A stretch of DNA of 64,000 nucleotides from Antedon mediterranea (lineage: Eukaryota; Echinodermata; Crinoidea; Comatulida; Antedonidae): NCBI RefSeq assembly GCF_964355755.1, contig NC_092670.1:1637001-1701000 (forward strand), in the 5' to 3' direction. Below, piece by piece: positions 43,007-55,676 of the stretch; positions within the stretch are counted from its first letter, which is position 1, and each line of letters starts with the position of its first letter. The notes below the pieces were generated by a model, which was not told where the DNA came from, did not search any database, and saw only the letters and a list, made by a program, of their open reading frames with translations. The position numbers and the translations under genes are program-made.

Positions 43007-43353
43007 CACTCACATGCAGGCGTTTTTTTTTATCCTGCAAAACTTTTTAAGACTAGGCGTTGGAGCTATATAAAAATAGATGTCTTCTTTTTTGCGCGCT
43101 AGAGGGGCGGCCTAGCTAGTCGAAATCGAAAACGTCTATCCTCTCTCTCCGCCCTGGAGAAAAATCGGCATCTAGCTACGTAACGTGCGCGTGACAAAAC
43201 TTTTTTTTACTATAGGGGGCGCAATATCGTTTTTTTTTTCTTATCCATCAATCAAACACAAATAAAAATAGTTTCGAATATACCTTAAAAATATTCCACT
43301 TTATTTTTTATCTACTTTCATGTTTTTGTGACAATATTTATTCATATATTTGT
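43007..43353. other. gap between PALB2 and the mesothelin-like gene
   Basis: A 347-bp gap between two minus-strand genes. It holds PALB2 poly(A) signals (AATAAA on the minus strand at 43342-43337 and 43305-43300) and, closer to 43,010-43,200, GC-richer sequence likely to include the promoter and 5' UTR of the downstream gene. Confidence 0.6.
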
Positions 43354-46300
43354 TCATAATTCATGAATATGTACGCAGTTAAGCATGCCGACAAATAGTA
43401 AAGACCTATCAGTCTTTGTATCTAGTAGCTTTACAGTACATCTCCTGCCCAGATGCTCATTTTCAGCAACATAGAACAGGTGGTCTCCATCAAGTTTATT
43501 CGCAAGGTTCTCATTTTCAAGCATCTCTGCCAGGTGGTCTATTTCAGCAACCACCTGACCTGTAAAAATATTCCACACATTTACACTACCATCTTGAAAT
43601 TGCGCAGCTATGTGTTGTGTGTCTGCAGTTGCTGCACCACTATATCTGCAACCAAAAATGTGAAACTGATATTACTATCATTTAGAAAGGCATGCGTGTA
43701 AATAAAATCTTCTAATATCATATTTAAACTCTTCACAACTATTTTGATGAACAAAATGAAAGAAGGAATACTGTACCTTGAAAATGGTTTGTTTTCATTT
43801 GTGTACTCCACAAGTGTGGACATCCTTCCTGTTTCAGGATTAACAACATTTAATTTGATGCATTTTCTGTTGCTGGGACAACAAATCAAGAGAAACAGGA
43901 GACCCTGTTGGTTAGAAAAACATAGTAAAACATCATAACTCTTTCGCGTATATTGTGTTTTGATTAGTTTCATCATTAACCCACTATTTACAATTATATT
44001 GTAAAATAACTTACACCCTCAGTTGAAACATGTATACAATCAGGAGCTTCAAGAAATGGTGATGACCAAGATATGCATTTAACAATCTGACCAAATTTAA
44101 GGTTCCTATAAAAAATAAAATGGATAGAAAATCATTCTTCTCAAATGGAGAATTAATGCAATAAACTACGACAACAATGAAAAAGTGAATCAATCCCAAC
44201 TTTACTCAACATTATACAAAGTGTTGATCTTCTCTGGGAATATGCACATACACAAAGCAATTATAATAATACGGTATTTCCAAGATGAAAAGGAAACTGA
44301 ACAATTACAAAATTATAAATTAAATCTAGCGTACATAATAATTACATTTAGCCATTAGTTCTACAGTACTTTATTACTCATAAATTGAACTAGTCCAACA
44401 AAATCATGACAAGACATACCCAAGTATAATCTCATCTTTGGACAATCCCACAATCCAATTCTGTGTACCTCTGACCTCACAAATGGATGTTATGTTGCCA
44501 GAATATTCACCAAGTTCCACAATGTCTGGTGGTGAGCTACTGTTATCAGATTTAAATACCATAATATTAATATATACCATGAGCAACATAATCAGAATTT
44601 ATTATGCTAAGATAAAAGAAGTCTTGTGGGGAGGTGCGTGGTGCAAAGATAATGATCTATCACAGTAAACCTACATACAAGGAATTACAGCAATGTACCA
44701 ACTGTTTACCAATTGTTTTACGATTTTACACTATGTTATGTGCTACTACAGGATAAGAAAGCAGACTTACTTGAAGTGGGCATCAAGTGCAATGTGGACA
44801 AGTGTTGATACTTCCTTCTGATAATTGTAAATGGAACAAGCAAAACCTTTATCTACCACTGAACAAATGCTGGCCATACAACCTTCTGTCAAGGTGTCTG
44901 ATGCCATTGTAAGATGCTCTTGGAGTTGGCGACTTCCATTGAGGTTGAGGTAAAATAATCTTGTGTTGTAAAAAAAAAAATGTACCCAAGTGTACTTTTG
45001 CATTGATATACTTTGGAATATTTTGTCTTTGATTAGGTACTGTAATAAAGCATTTCAAATAACACCAGTCTCCCAGTAAGAACTGGCAAGGATTTTCACT
45101 AACCTTAAAGATGATGAAGCAAAGTTACCACTTACAACCAGCCAAATGTTTTCAGCCGTATGAAAAAGACAAAGGTTATCAAATGATTCAACCTGTATTA
45201 AAAGAAACAATATAAACTATTTTAATAATGATATAAAAGTACTTATTCTTTGAATATATTGTCACAATGCTGGTAATTGGACCCATTCACCAGCACAAGT
45301 ATTAGACATTTTTAGTTGCGTGCAGCACGACTCTCTACAGCTCACTATGTCAGTAGGTCGGTAAACACTAACTTGAGCACGCGACTGCAGCCACGTATAT
45401 GCTTTGTTATATAAACACTTAATAAAATGAATATGACAGTTACACTAACCATAGGTAGGTGAACGGTTCCATCAACAACCCAGCAACCATCTTCAACTGA
45501 TTCTGACCAAACAACAAGAGATCTCTTGAAACAGACTCCAACAATTGAAGCAACTGTGTCATGTTGAGGGCAGTTTATCACATCAAAGCAAATCATTTTT
45601 CCATCAACATTATGCTGAAAAATTATCTCAATATTAATTATATAATAATAATAAAAGAAAAGAAATAATTGTTATACTTAATTGCATGAAGGCATTTTTT
45701 CCCAATTTCATTTTACTACTGTAGCATCAGTATAAAAACACCTGTATTTTCTAAGCATGAATAAATTAATTCTTATTTACTTTATTTAAATTATAATGTA
45801 ATTTTAAAGACAAGAATTTGAATAAGTTAGGTTCTAACCGATAGACAGCCGTTGAATTGTATTGGTAATTCTAGCAAGTCAGCTTTATCATGAGCTTGAG
45901 CATCAGGAATTTTAGCTGGTTGAGGTGGAGTTCCTGTAGCAACTCCAGAAAATGGGGATTCCTGCGCGACATTGCTACCAATTGAGTCTGTAATTAGAAG
46001 TTCAACCGGTGTTTTTTGTCGATCTTGTTCTAAATCCATATTTTTAGGATCAACATCAATCGGATTATTGGAAACATCAAGGTGCTCTGCAACAGGTGCA
46101 CTTTCGTTCTCATGTTCTGAAGTATTGTTCTGTCTTAGATCATTAATTGGTTCTTCAAACAATTGTTTCTTCTCCAACTGTTTCTCATCGATTCCAACAT
46201 CCCTTTTGGAAATGTTGGAAACACCGCCATCTAGTTTCTGAACACTTCTTTCACTATTGTCTTGATTCAGAGCGTTTTCTAATAATGGTTTTTCTTCAAC

Positions 46301-48144
46301 TATGTTAACTGTATCTATGTTAAATGACTTTTCAACATCACTGCACAATCTTTCAGATGGTTTTTCTTCTTGCAATGTTGTATCAGAATCACTGGAAATA
46401 AGTGGTTCAGAGTTCACATCTGTTGCTGAAAATATTGAAGGAGTTTCAAACACCAATGCACTGCTACCTTCTGAGCAGAGAAGATTTATGGACTTGCTAG
46501 AATGTGTTTCTTCCATAGATTTTTCAGTATTTTCAGGTTTTGATATTGGAATTGAGTAATCTCTATAAAAGCTGTTGTCTGTAGGAGAATATTTCTCTTC
46601 CTTAGTAAAAACAGATTTGACATCTCTGTTAGTAGTCACATACTCTTGATTTCCATCACTTTCCAAATCCAATACTTTGCGATTGTTTTTTTTGTCTAAG
46701 AGTCTTGAAGATTGTCTCACTGACACTGGAGTTTTTCTAACTTTGGCAACTTTCAAATGAACAAAGTCTTTGTCAGGAAGAAAAAAATCTGTGTTGAATT
46801 TTTTAGGAACTTTATTTGGAAATTTCAGGAGGATGCTTCTTTGTGAACAAGATTGTGAAGATGAATATTTTGCATCCATTTCCACACAGGAATAATTGAT
46901 AGTTTTTATAGATGTTCTGGTAGTACGTTTAAAATTATTCTTGTTAAAATCAAGTGGACTGTTGTCGCAAGATTTCACTTTTCTACGGGACAGCTTAGAT
47001 CTTCTTTTACCATGTTGTACTGCACTTTCAGATACACTTTGGAAAAAGTCTTCACTTGATGACAAAATGTCAGTTTGCAATTTGTTTGCAGAATGTAAAT
47101 GTTTATTTGTTTGTGTCCTGGTGGATAATTTCATTCCTTGTGAAGAATCTGTAAGAACTACCCGAGATTTATCAGACTGTGAAATCAAAGAGTTGTCCCT
47201 GCTGACAATTGACTGATCGGATATGACGACTGGTGAATCTTTATTTGTGGTTATATCATGCACATTTTCAGAATCCTTATCTTTGCAGGTTTGGAAGGCA
47301 TTCAAGGTTTTCTCGGACCACTGCCGCCACTTCATACTTCTCGTTCTTCTAACATAATACTCTGCTGGATATGGCATATCTTCAACAAAGATGTGACTGT
47401 TATAACTACAACTATCAAACTCTATGGATTCCTTCAGACTTGGCGCCAAGTACTCCATATCTCGTGATCGTCTCGACATTTTCAATTTTTCTACTTTTAA
47501 AGTCAATGGTTCTTGTGAAGATTTGATTTCTTTGCTTGCGCCAATTATATCCTCTTCACATGAAGGAATATTAGATTTTTCAGTGTTTTTGGTTGCAATT
47601 TTAAATTCCGTATCTTCACTTGAACATGCCATTTTAGTATCAACTATGAAGGACTCTTGCTTTCGATTGTAGTCGTGAGATTCACTGCTTTTTAAAGGCC
47701 CTATACTGGAAGAATGCTTAGGAATTAACCTGTCTTCTTCTGCAAAAGAAAAGGAGACACTACACTTTGATGCTCTTAAAGTAGGAGAACTTGCATGTAA
47801 AAGAGAAGATGGATTTGCTATTGATGAAGTTGATGATGCACTTTTCTCTCTGGCATATTCTGGAGACTCAAGTTTCTCCTCTTCTTTTTGTTCTGCTAGT
47901 TTACGTCTTACGTGTGACCTAGCCCTTGCAGCTTTTTCTGATCTCTAAATAAAATATAAAAATTAACATGAATATTTTTTCATAAATATGGGCAAAATCA
48001 AAACATCCTCTGTGCTTAGAATAGATCTACATTACACTACCTAACAAATTCATCAAAAAGAAAGCAAAATACTGTATTATCAAACCTTAACACTTTGTTG
48101 AATCTTTGCATATTTCTTTTTCATTTCTTTAATTCTTTCCTCCA
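43354..48144 (-). CDS. PALB2: partner and localizer of BRCA2
   Basis: Coding exons: 48144-48086, 47942-45839, 45614-45450, 45192-45104, 44959-44771, 44539-44420, 44105-44015, 43904-43777 and 43645-43354; 1,078 aa, frame exact (human 1,186). PALB2 bridges BRCA1 and BRCA2 in homologous recombination. Seen: an N-terminal charged helix (MEERIKEMK...RSEKAARARSHVRRK) matching the BRCA1-binding and self-associating coiled coil; one 2.1-kb exon coding a long disordered Ser/Lys-rich region; within it a clear chromatin-association motif (PAEYYVRRTRSM) and an LPDKDF-like motif matching a conserved vertebrate stretch (LPDEDFGPLKL); then a C-terminal WD40 propeller spread over seven small exons (SVNVWNIFTGQVV, LNVVNPETG). 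The ATG lies directly after an acceptor-like TTTTTTTCAG, so a 5' non-coding exon probably lies upstream. The acceptor at 47942 was chosen by phase (TTTAGAG). Confidence 0.92.
45308..45412 (+). repeat. dispersed repeat D, copy 2
   Basis: It shares TACAGCTCACTATGTCAG, GGTAAACACTAACTTGAGCA and CGACTGCAGCCACGTATATG with the other copies. It sits in a PALB2 intron. Confidence 0.7.
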
Positions 48145-49349
48145 TCTGAAAAAAAATCCATGTAAAATTAAATAATGGAGGCTATGGTACTGTTGTATAG
48201 ACAGTTTTTTGGTGTGGATAGTGGCTGCTAAAGCCTAAAATGTAAATGAGATTATGCAAATTGGTCCTGTAACTGTAAATATTGTTAATTAGGAATTAAA
48301 CCAATACTAATAGTATTATTAGGCCTACCACTAACTTATAACCATGGAGGAAATATACAGTATAGGCCTACTGTATATATTTCCTGCATGTTATAACTAG
48401 CCTAGGCCGATCATACTCTAGCTCATATTCCTAACTAGCCTAGGCCTAGTATGCTAGAATAAGTTATTCGGTCTAGACCGAGCAAGACAGTACCTGTAGG
48501 CATAAGCTAGTAGTACTGTACTGGGTGGGCCTGCTACTACTAGTACTAGTAGGAGGCCTCGTAGGCCTAGCTACTGTAGTACTATTTACTGTATAGCCTA
48601 CTACAGAACAGCGATACAGTAGCCTAGACTATAGGGCCTAGCATTTGTATACTTTTAGTTAGGGTGGCCAGCCTAGTCCGGCCTAGCAATGACGTTAACA
48701 AAACTATAAATATTATGATTATATATCGTCAATTAATGTTACTTTTCTTCAATTCTTGGTCTGGTTTTTGTCTGCCGCGCGCTTATCTTAATCGTGTATA
48801 ATCAAGACGCGTACACTTTTATTCAGGTGGATATTATTAAATTAACTTACTTAAAACAATAAATTTATATACTTGGTTATAAAAATACTGGAAATTGATT
48901 TAATAATACTATATTTAACATTGAAAAACAAAGTAGACCTATGTGGATAAATAATGTTAAAACATAGCAAAAATGCAAATATATTACATCCCCACAAAAT
49001 AATAGTACAGTCCATGTTTTGTTCTGAAACCAACCATGCGTGGAAAGTCAAACATTGATGATGATGATGATGCATATTATATAGTGATAAAAAATGTATT
49101 GCAATTTAAACTAAAGCCTTTTTACAAATTTGAATCAACTCTTCAGCATGGGGAAACAAATCAGAATGGTAAGCAAAAAGTAATTTTCTAAGAAGTAGAT
49201 TCTACCGACAGCCACAGGGCCATAGAATAATAAAGTATAACCAGATTGCCCTTAGATACACTAGCTGTACCTGGGGGTCTAGACGCATTTCTATGGCTAG
49301 ACACCATAACATCGTCTGCTGTCTTTTTTTTAAACGGATGTCCGTGAAG
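48145..49349. other. divergent intergenic region PALB2/ARSG
   Basis: About 1.2 kb between the two start codons; it should contain both promoters and the 5' UTR exon of PALB2. 48,310-48,690 is dense in AGGCCTAG-type palindromes. The rest is AT-rich with no recognised element; upstream in-frame ATGs for ARSG occur at 49293 and 49338. Confidence 0.5.
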
Positions 49350-52300
49350 ATGGAGTTTAACGATGTGATTTTAGTAATACTATTAGTATTTACACAACTG
49401 GAAAGTTCAACAGCGACGATGCACCAACAGCAGCCACAAACATCAAGAAGGCAACCCAACTTCGTCATTATGTACATGGATGACATAGGATGGGGCGATT
49501 TTGGAGCAAATTGGAATCCTTTATGTTCTTCTGACACTCCTTTTATGGACAATCTTGCAAAACAGGGGATGAGGTACGTAGTTGTTAACCGATATTTTAT
49601 TTATATTCCTTGATTCGGGACTCATGATCAACTGTTGCTGACCAGTTACTCCAATCTCTCTTTATAACAGTGTAACTCGGTCTGAGTGGTGCTATAGAAA
49701 GATATTATGGTTGTATCTCTTCAAATACAAAAATGCAACTTTCATTCAATTATAAAAATGGGGCTGCAGCTGAATTTTGAAGAAAAAAATCTTTACTTCA
49801 GCACTGTTATTTGTATTTGAATTTAGCAATAACACGAATCAGTTAGTATTCTTAGATTTACAGATTTCCATTCTGGCGCATCAGCATGCACGCCTTCAAG
49901 AGCTGCATTACTCACCGGTCGGTTAGGGAAGCGGACTGGGGTTACACAACTCTTTTTCACAAATTCAGTAGGAGGATTGCCATTAAACGAGACTACAATG
50001 GCGGAGAGTTTTAAGGACGCGGGTTACAGGACTGGCATGATTGGAAAATGGCATCTAGGAATGACTAAACCTTTTCAACCATACCACAGAGGTTAATTAG
50101 CATAAATAACTTTTTGAGCAGGAAAAAGTTTTACTCTTCTTGCTGCTTTGGCACCTTTGCCGACTTTCATAATAGAATCATCTATTTTAAAATAACAATA
50201 TAGGCCTAGTACTGTATGCAAATATAACCGTTTCATTTCATTTCATTTAGTATCAGTATAAGTATCATGGGACCCCAAAAGCAACAAAGTCACCATAACA
50301 TGATATAAACAGAAACTGTTTACAGAAAATTATTTTATAGGGTTCGATTATTATTATGGATTACCATATAGTAACGATGGGGGATGTGTTGATCAACCTG
50401 GCAAGAATATTCCTTCATGTCCACCTTGTCCCCGAGATCCTGACGACATTTCTGACGCTTACTGGACGACATCTGAAAAATATGGAAAGTCTAGTAAGCT
50501 TACTGAAAAATATTATCTCTTGTTAAATAGATTCAACTGGTTAAACAATGTAAATGCTGGTCAATTCAACTCAACCGTTCGTGTGTGCGTGTGTTTGTAT
50601 AATACAAATACAACAGATAAACCAAAAGGCCCACCAATCACTTTGAAACTATAAAGCAATTTCAAGCAAACAAATACACGTCATAATATTTTTATCATCA
50701 GTACACAGACAGAAAAGACGAGAATGCACAACAAACATATTTTTATATTTATTAGCTGATCAAAATCTTCGCTGTGATTCAACATCAGCTATTCCATTGT
50801 TTGAAAAAGACACTATTATTGCGCAACCAGTAAACTTACAGACTCTTTCTAGAAATTACGCCGAAAAAGCAACGGAATTCATCAAAAATAGGTATTTTTT
50901 TTATATAGGCCTTTCTATACTAGAATAGAAGACATTGTATGTTAATTTAGCCGTTTATTTTGATTTTTTTTTTAATAAGCACGTCATTATCATTGTTGCG
51001 GGGGTTTCGGTAAAAGTGAATAAATAGTTAAACTATATAACTACAATTTTTATGTTGGATGTTATTAATCCTTATTTTTCATGTTGTGGGGAACAATTAC
51101 GTCTCTTGAAACTAATTATGAATAAAACAAACACCGTGAGGTATAAATAATATTAAATTCAAGAAACGTTTTGTTTGACATTCAACAAGGCGGTCATTCT
51201 TAATATATATATTCTAAAATATACATTTTGTTTAATATTAATAACATTGTGGCTCACGGTGCAACGTCATTCAAGTATATTTGCTATCAATCCATCAATT
51301 TTGGTCATTCATATCATCAATACAAATAATTTGTTTAAACCCAAAAATATCCCAAACATTGGTACAATAACAACACTATATAGAAATAAGCTAGGCAGTG
51401 CTTCCACACAAACAATTCTCCGTCTATACATAAGAAACTAAATGTCGATCTATTGACATTAAAAAATAAATTGTAAACTTTCTTCACATTCTAATCTTTA
51501 TTTCATCTTTTAAACATGAAGCAAACAAACAAATGATGATCGACCATTTTTGCTGTACGTTGCTTTTACACACATGCATGTACCACTCCTGAACATGCCA
51601 GAGTTCACAAATTCATCCAAGTTCCGCGGGTCGTACGGTGATGCATTACGTGAGTTAGATAGCACTGTTCAGCAAATATACAACGCAGTGCAAGATGCTG
51701 GAGTGGAAGAGAATACACTCATTTGGGTAACAGGTATGTAAAGCTATGTCTCACTATCAAACTCATTTGACAAAAAAGTGTGATCTGCCAAAATATGATA
51801 GTGATATGCCCAAGTATGGTAGTAACATTATCGTGTCCATATATGGACGCATCACACACATAATTGTTTGTCACATAAATTGTGTAGACATAGCTTAAGT
51901 GGAACCAGTTTATGCCATAACATGCCTCATTAATACCCCTTTCACACCAAAACACCGGGCGTCAACTCCGGGGTGTCTCCGGAGTTTTGCTTTTGGTGAT
52001 GTCACGTGGTTAAATAATTCCCTATGTATATATATTACAGATGCATTGAAAGTTTTGTGGTTTTAAAATGACTCCCCTGCTTTGCTCCCTTGGTCCATTA
52101 TTTACAGACTGGGGTAAAAGAATATATGTTATTTATTATTAAGCACACTAATAAAAGAATATTTCGAGTGTTAGCCGACTATAAGAATCTAGAATGACGA
52201 CATAACAGGTCCGCGTCTGTACCCAATGAGCTTTGTGTAGTTTTCATTTTATCTTAGATTTGTCTGTTTACAGGGGACAATGGACCCTGGGAGTCGAAAT

Positions 52301-55300
52301 GTCAGTTTGGTGGCGATCCTGGTCCGTTTAAAGGGCGTTGGCAGAAGAAAAATGGTAAGAAAACAAGGCCATATAGATGGCTGCAGTCGCGTGCTCATTA
52401 GTGTTTACCGACCGACCGACCAACCTACCAACTGACCGAAATTACTGAACATGTTTAAAAATGTTGAAATGTTTAAAAACATTTATATTTTTTTTAATTT
52501 ACACGTGCGTAGCCTGTCACTTTTGACGTGCTCGTATAACGTAATTTCGAGTTGAAAGTAAGTCAAGAAAACAGAAATCAGGCAAAAAGAGTGCGCACTC
52601 ATGGCAATTTTGTAAACGCTTAAAATTGCCTGAAACGTACTCTTATTTCATCGAAAATAAATTTTGAAAATTTTAAGCGCACGTACGCATGCGTTACATG
52701 CGCTACGGACGTAATTGTATTGCCATATGATGATTTATGCCCTGAAATTTATGAGTAGGCCTACCAAATTTTATTTAATTGTGATTCATGGTTGTGAAGA
52801 TATGATTACAAACGTGATTTCGTTAAATCGTGCGTAGACCGCGTAATTTTTTATTGCGCACCGTGAAAACATAACCACATCGATTCCTGGCCATAAGGAA
52901 TATACTGTGAAAAATTGACTTAGCTAGGTTAAACTGATATCGAGATAAGGTCAGAAAGCGATAAATCGCATAGTGATACCGGACCGACAGACAGACAGAC
53001 AGACAGACCGACATAGTGAACTATAGAGTCGCGTCCACGCGACTAAAAATGTAATAGTCATGCAACAAAGAATGCATTTGAAGAGGATTAGACTGTAGGA
53101 CCACTTATGTCGTAGATTTGCATGTTTATTTTGCCACTGAAGCGTTGGAACTCAAGAATTGATCAGCATTGAGATCAGATCTTGATAATGATAATAGATA
53201 ACAATCATATTTTTGTAGGAGGAGGAAGTTCATCCAAAACAACAGTATGGGAGGGTGGACATCGAGAGCCATGCTTTGCATACTGGTTGAACCACATCAA
53301 GCCAAACACTCTATCAAACTCCATTCTCTCTGACATGGATATATTTCCAACTATAGCTGGCCTAGCTGGTATATCGTTGCCTAGCAATAGGAAGTATGAT
53401 GGGATTGATATTAGTAAGGTTTTGTTGAATGGTGAAGAAATCGAAAAACGTGTAAGTTTTCTTGAATTGAAATAAGAATGTTAGGCCTACTGTCCGAGTG
53501 ATGATTTTATGCCTAATATTCTGTAGATCTGATACCACATGCAAATGAGCAACTTTTGAATGCCATCGTGAGAATGTGTAAAACATATCACAATTATCGT
53601 GATACATAAAAACAATACAATACCTTGAAAAAAAATCTGAATCCAAATGATTAAATTACACAGAATTAATTTTGTTGTTAACGTTACCCAAAGTAACATT
53701 AAAAACATTTGACTAATCGTATTGTAATTTCTATTTTTTGATGATAGGTTCTTTTCCATCCAAATAGTAATCCAAACTTTCCGGAGAACATGGGTGAATT
53801 TGATGCTATCCGTTATAACCATTATAAGGCTGTATACAGGACAGGTTAGTTTGCCGAGGTACTGCGACCTGAGACTACACGGCGGGGCTTCCCCTATGCC
53901 TCCTACACGCAAGGGACGACTTAATTGATTAAGATTTTTTTTTCTCTCTTTTGCTATGGATATAATATTATGTCACCATGATATTCCGAAATAAAAAGAT
54001 AAATGAAAAATGAAATTGGCGCGCGATGGGACGACTTTGCCGGATCCCGTTTGCAAAATGGTTAAAGGTCTGACAACAAAGATGTTGGTTTAACATGTTG
54101 TCTACCCACCAACCAGAGTTCTTTGTTCAATTTTGGATCTGTTCAGTATGAATTACTGACAGCCATAGCATTGGAGACCGTACTATACTTGCCTTGTATT
54201 ACGGTTTAGAAAGCATGGTACAGTTCTATTATTCATCAAATTACACTTAGTTAGTCATTTCCAGAAGTAGTGACAAGTTCCTATTTGGAATTACATGTGT
54301 CTACCACCTCTGGTGGTAGGATAATAATACTTTTCAGAATGTTAGAAAGCATGTTTCTGTTCGAAACACCAAAAGGTAAATACTCTAAAATTAACAATTA
54401 GAAAAAAGACATTCGTACCTACATCCTTCTACAGGAGGTAAACAAATAGTTTCACTTTGGTTTGCTGAACGCACACTTGCCTCTAAATGCAAATACGTCA
54501 CAATGTAAATCGCGCTAACTATCCGCCTAAAAAATGTTATATGATTTTATATTCAAACATTAATTTTGTTCCTTATTTTTACAGTTTATACTTGTTATAC
54601 AATTTCAAATACCATTGCGTATAGCAAACATTTTAGCCCTCATTCTATCAACTTATTTTTTACATCAATTTCCTAGTAGTGCACGTCATTGCTTTATCTC
54701 TAAAGAATATCAGATAAAATGACGTCAGAGTTTATATTTAAATTATTGCCATCAGAGACAAGTTAATTCTAATACAAGTTTCATCTCAACGCATCAATAT
54801 CGTTATTAATTGACACTACAAATAATGAACGTTCTATTAATGTTTTTGCTTAAGTTTACACAACGATCAATGTGACGTCATCGGGTTTTTTCTTCTTCTC
54901 GCGGCTGTATAATCTGACTCAGTCAAAATACACCTTCATAATTTATATTAAGCATACGGGCAAATTGTTTTTTTTTTTCTTTTTTTTTTATTTTACGAAA
55001 ACCGTTATTATGTCATTTACTGTGTATTATTGTAGTAATGGCGTTGTAAATTACATCATCGTGGCGCGTAATTAAAAAACATAATATCATCATTATTTGC
55101 GCGTACAATTATTTGCTATTACTTAGGCTGACATTCGGAAGAATTTTAAATTACCTGTTTAAAGAGACAGTATCAGCTAAAATTTAAAGGGCCCAACTTA
55201 ATATCCGTTGAGATGAGCTGCAGTTCTTTTCAGGTTCGCTCCACTTATATTTTTAGGAATTCAACAGTTTGCGTTGCTCCATAAGCTTGTAAACAGTTTC

Positions 55301-55676
55301 GATCTTGCTGTAGCTTTTTATATCAGTTATATCAGTAAATTCAACTTGTATTTCCAGTTGGTGCCGATTTGAATATAAATTCTAGTTATCTTTTCCTTTG
55401 ACAGGTGGCTCTCCAAGTTGCGGAGGGGTCGAAGGTGAAATACGAACTCACAATCCACCCCTGATTTTTAACTTATTAAAAGACCCAGGTGAAGAGCTTC
55501 CGCTGGACCCAGATAGCCTTACATACAAGTATGTTCACACTCTTATTGAAGAAGCGCGGATACGAATGGAACACAACATTCTGCAAGATAATACGACAGT
55601 GGCCGATTTTTCCAGATCGCCAGATGCTATACCATGTTGTAATGCGGACCACGTGGCCTGCCGTTGTGAAAACTGA
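49350..55676 (+). CDS. ARSG: arylsulfatase G
   Basis: Exons: 49350-49573, 49856-50091, 50341-50493, 50756-50891, 51522-51733, 52274-52354, 53219-53451, 53748-53844 and 55405-55676; 547 aa, in frame throughout (human 525). ARSG is a lysosomal sulfatase that removes the 3-O-sulfate of glucosamine during heparan sulfate breakdown. Seen: signal peptide ([14 protein letters not shown]); the metal-binding [14 protein letters not shown]; the sulfatase signature with the formylglycine cysteine ([14 protein letters not shown]); [49 protein letters not shown]; a C-terminus rich in Cys ([13 protein letters not shown]). The match to ARSG rather than ARSA includes GLPLNETT and the final Cys cluster. ATGs at 49293 and 49338 are in frame, but 49350 begins the hydrophobic signal directly. 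Convergent with the DOK-like gene. Confidence 0.95.
50892..51521. other. ARSG intron with element-E-like fragment
   Basis: Around 51,060-51,115 it shows a diverged copy of element E (ATTAATCCTTATTTTTCATG, then GTGGGGAACAATTACG). Otherwise AT-rich, nothing recognised. Confidence 0.45.
51741..51897. mobile_element. MITE copy 4, next to a splice donor
   Basis: Ends AAGCTATGTCTCACTATCAA and, inverted, AAGCTATGTCTACACAATTT. It begins directly after GTATGTA, the donor of ARSG exon 5, with internal GATCTGCCAAAATATGATAG as in the other copies. Confidence 0.85.
52360..53045 (-). mobile_element. dispersed element D, longest copy
   Basis: In ARSG intron 6. The left part (52363-52440) is the inverse of the 33.4- and 45.3-kb copies. 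The right end has a PuGAC/CAGA simple tract (GACAGACAGACAGACAGACC) and then an 8-bp-arm hairpin AGTCGCGT-CC-ACGCGACT (53027-53044). No coding potential seen. Possibly one full element of about 690 bp. Confidence 0.55.
53845..55404. other. last ARSG intron
   Basis: A 1.56-kb intron. It contains poly-T tracts near 54,970 and AT-rich sequence; no exon, RNA gene or clear repeat was recognised. Confidence 0.5.

Noticed and set aside
45972-47672. Plus-strand ORFs antisense to the large PALB2 exon
   Set aside because: Shadows of the coding strand; PALB2 motifs and phase support only the minus strand.
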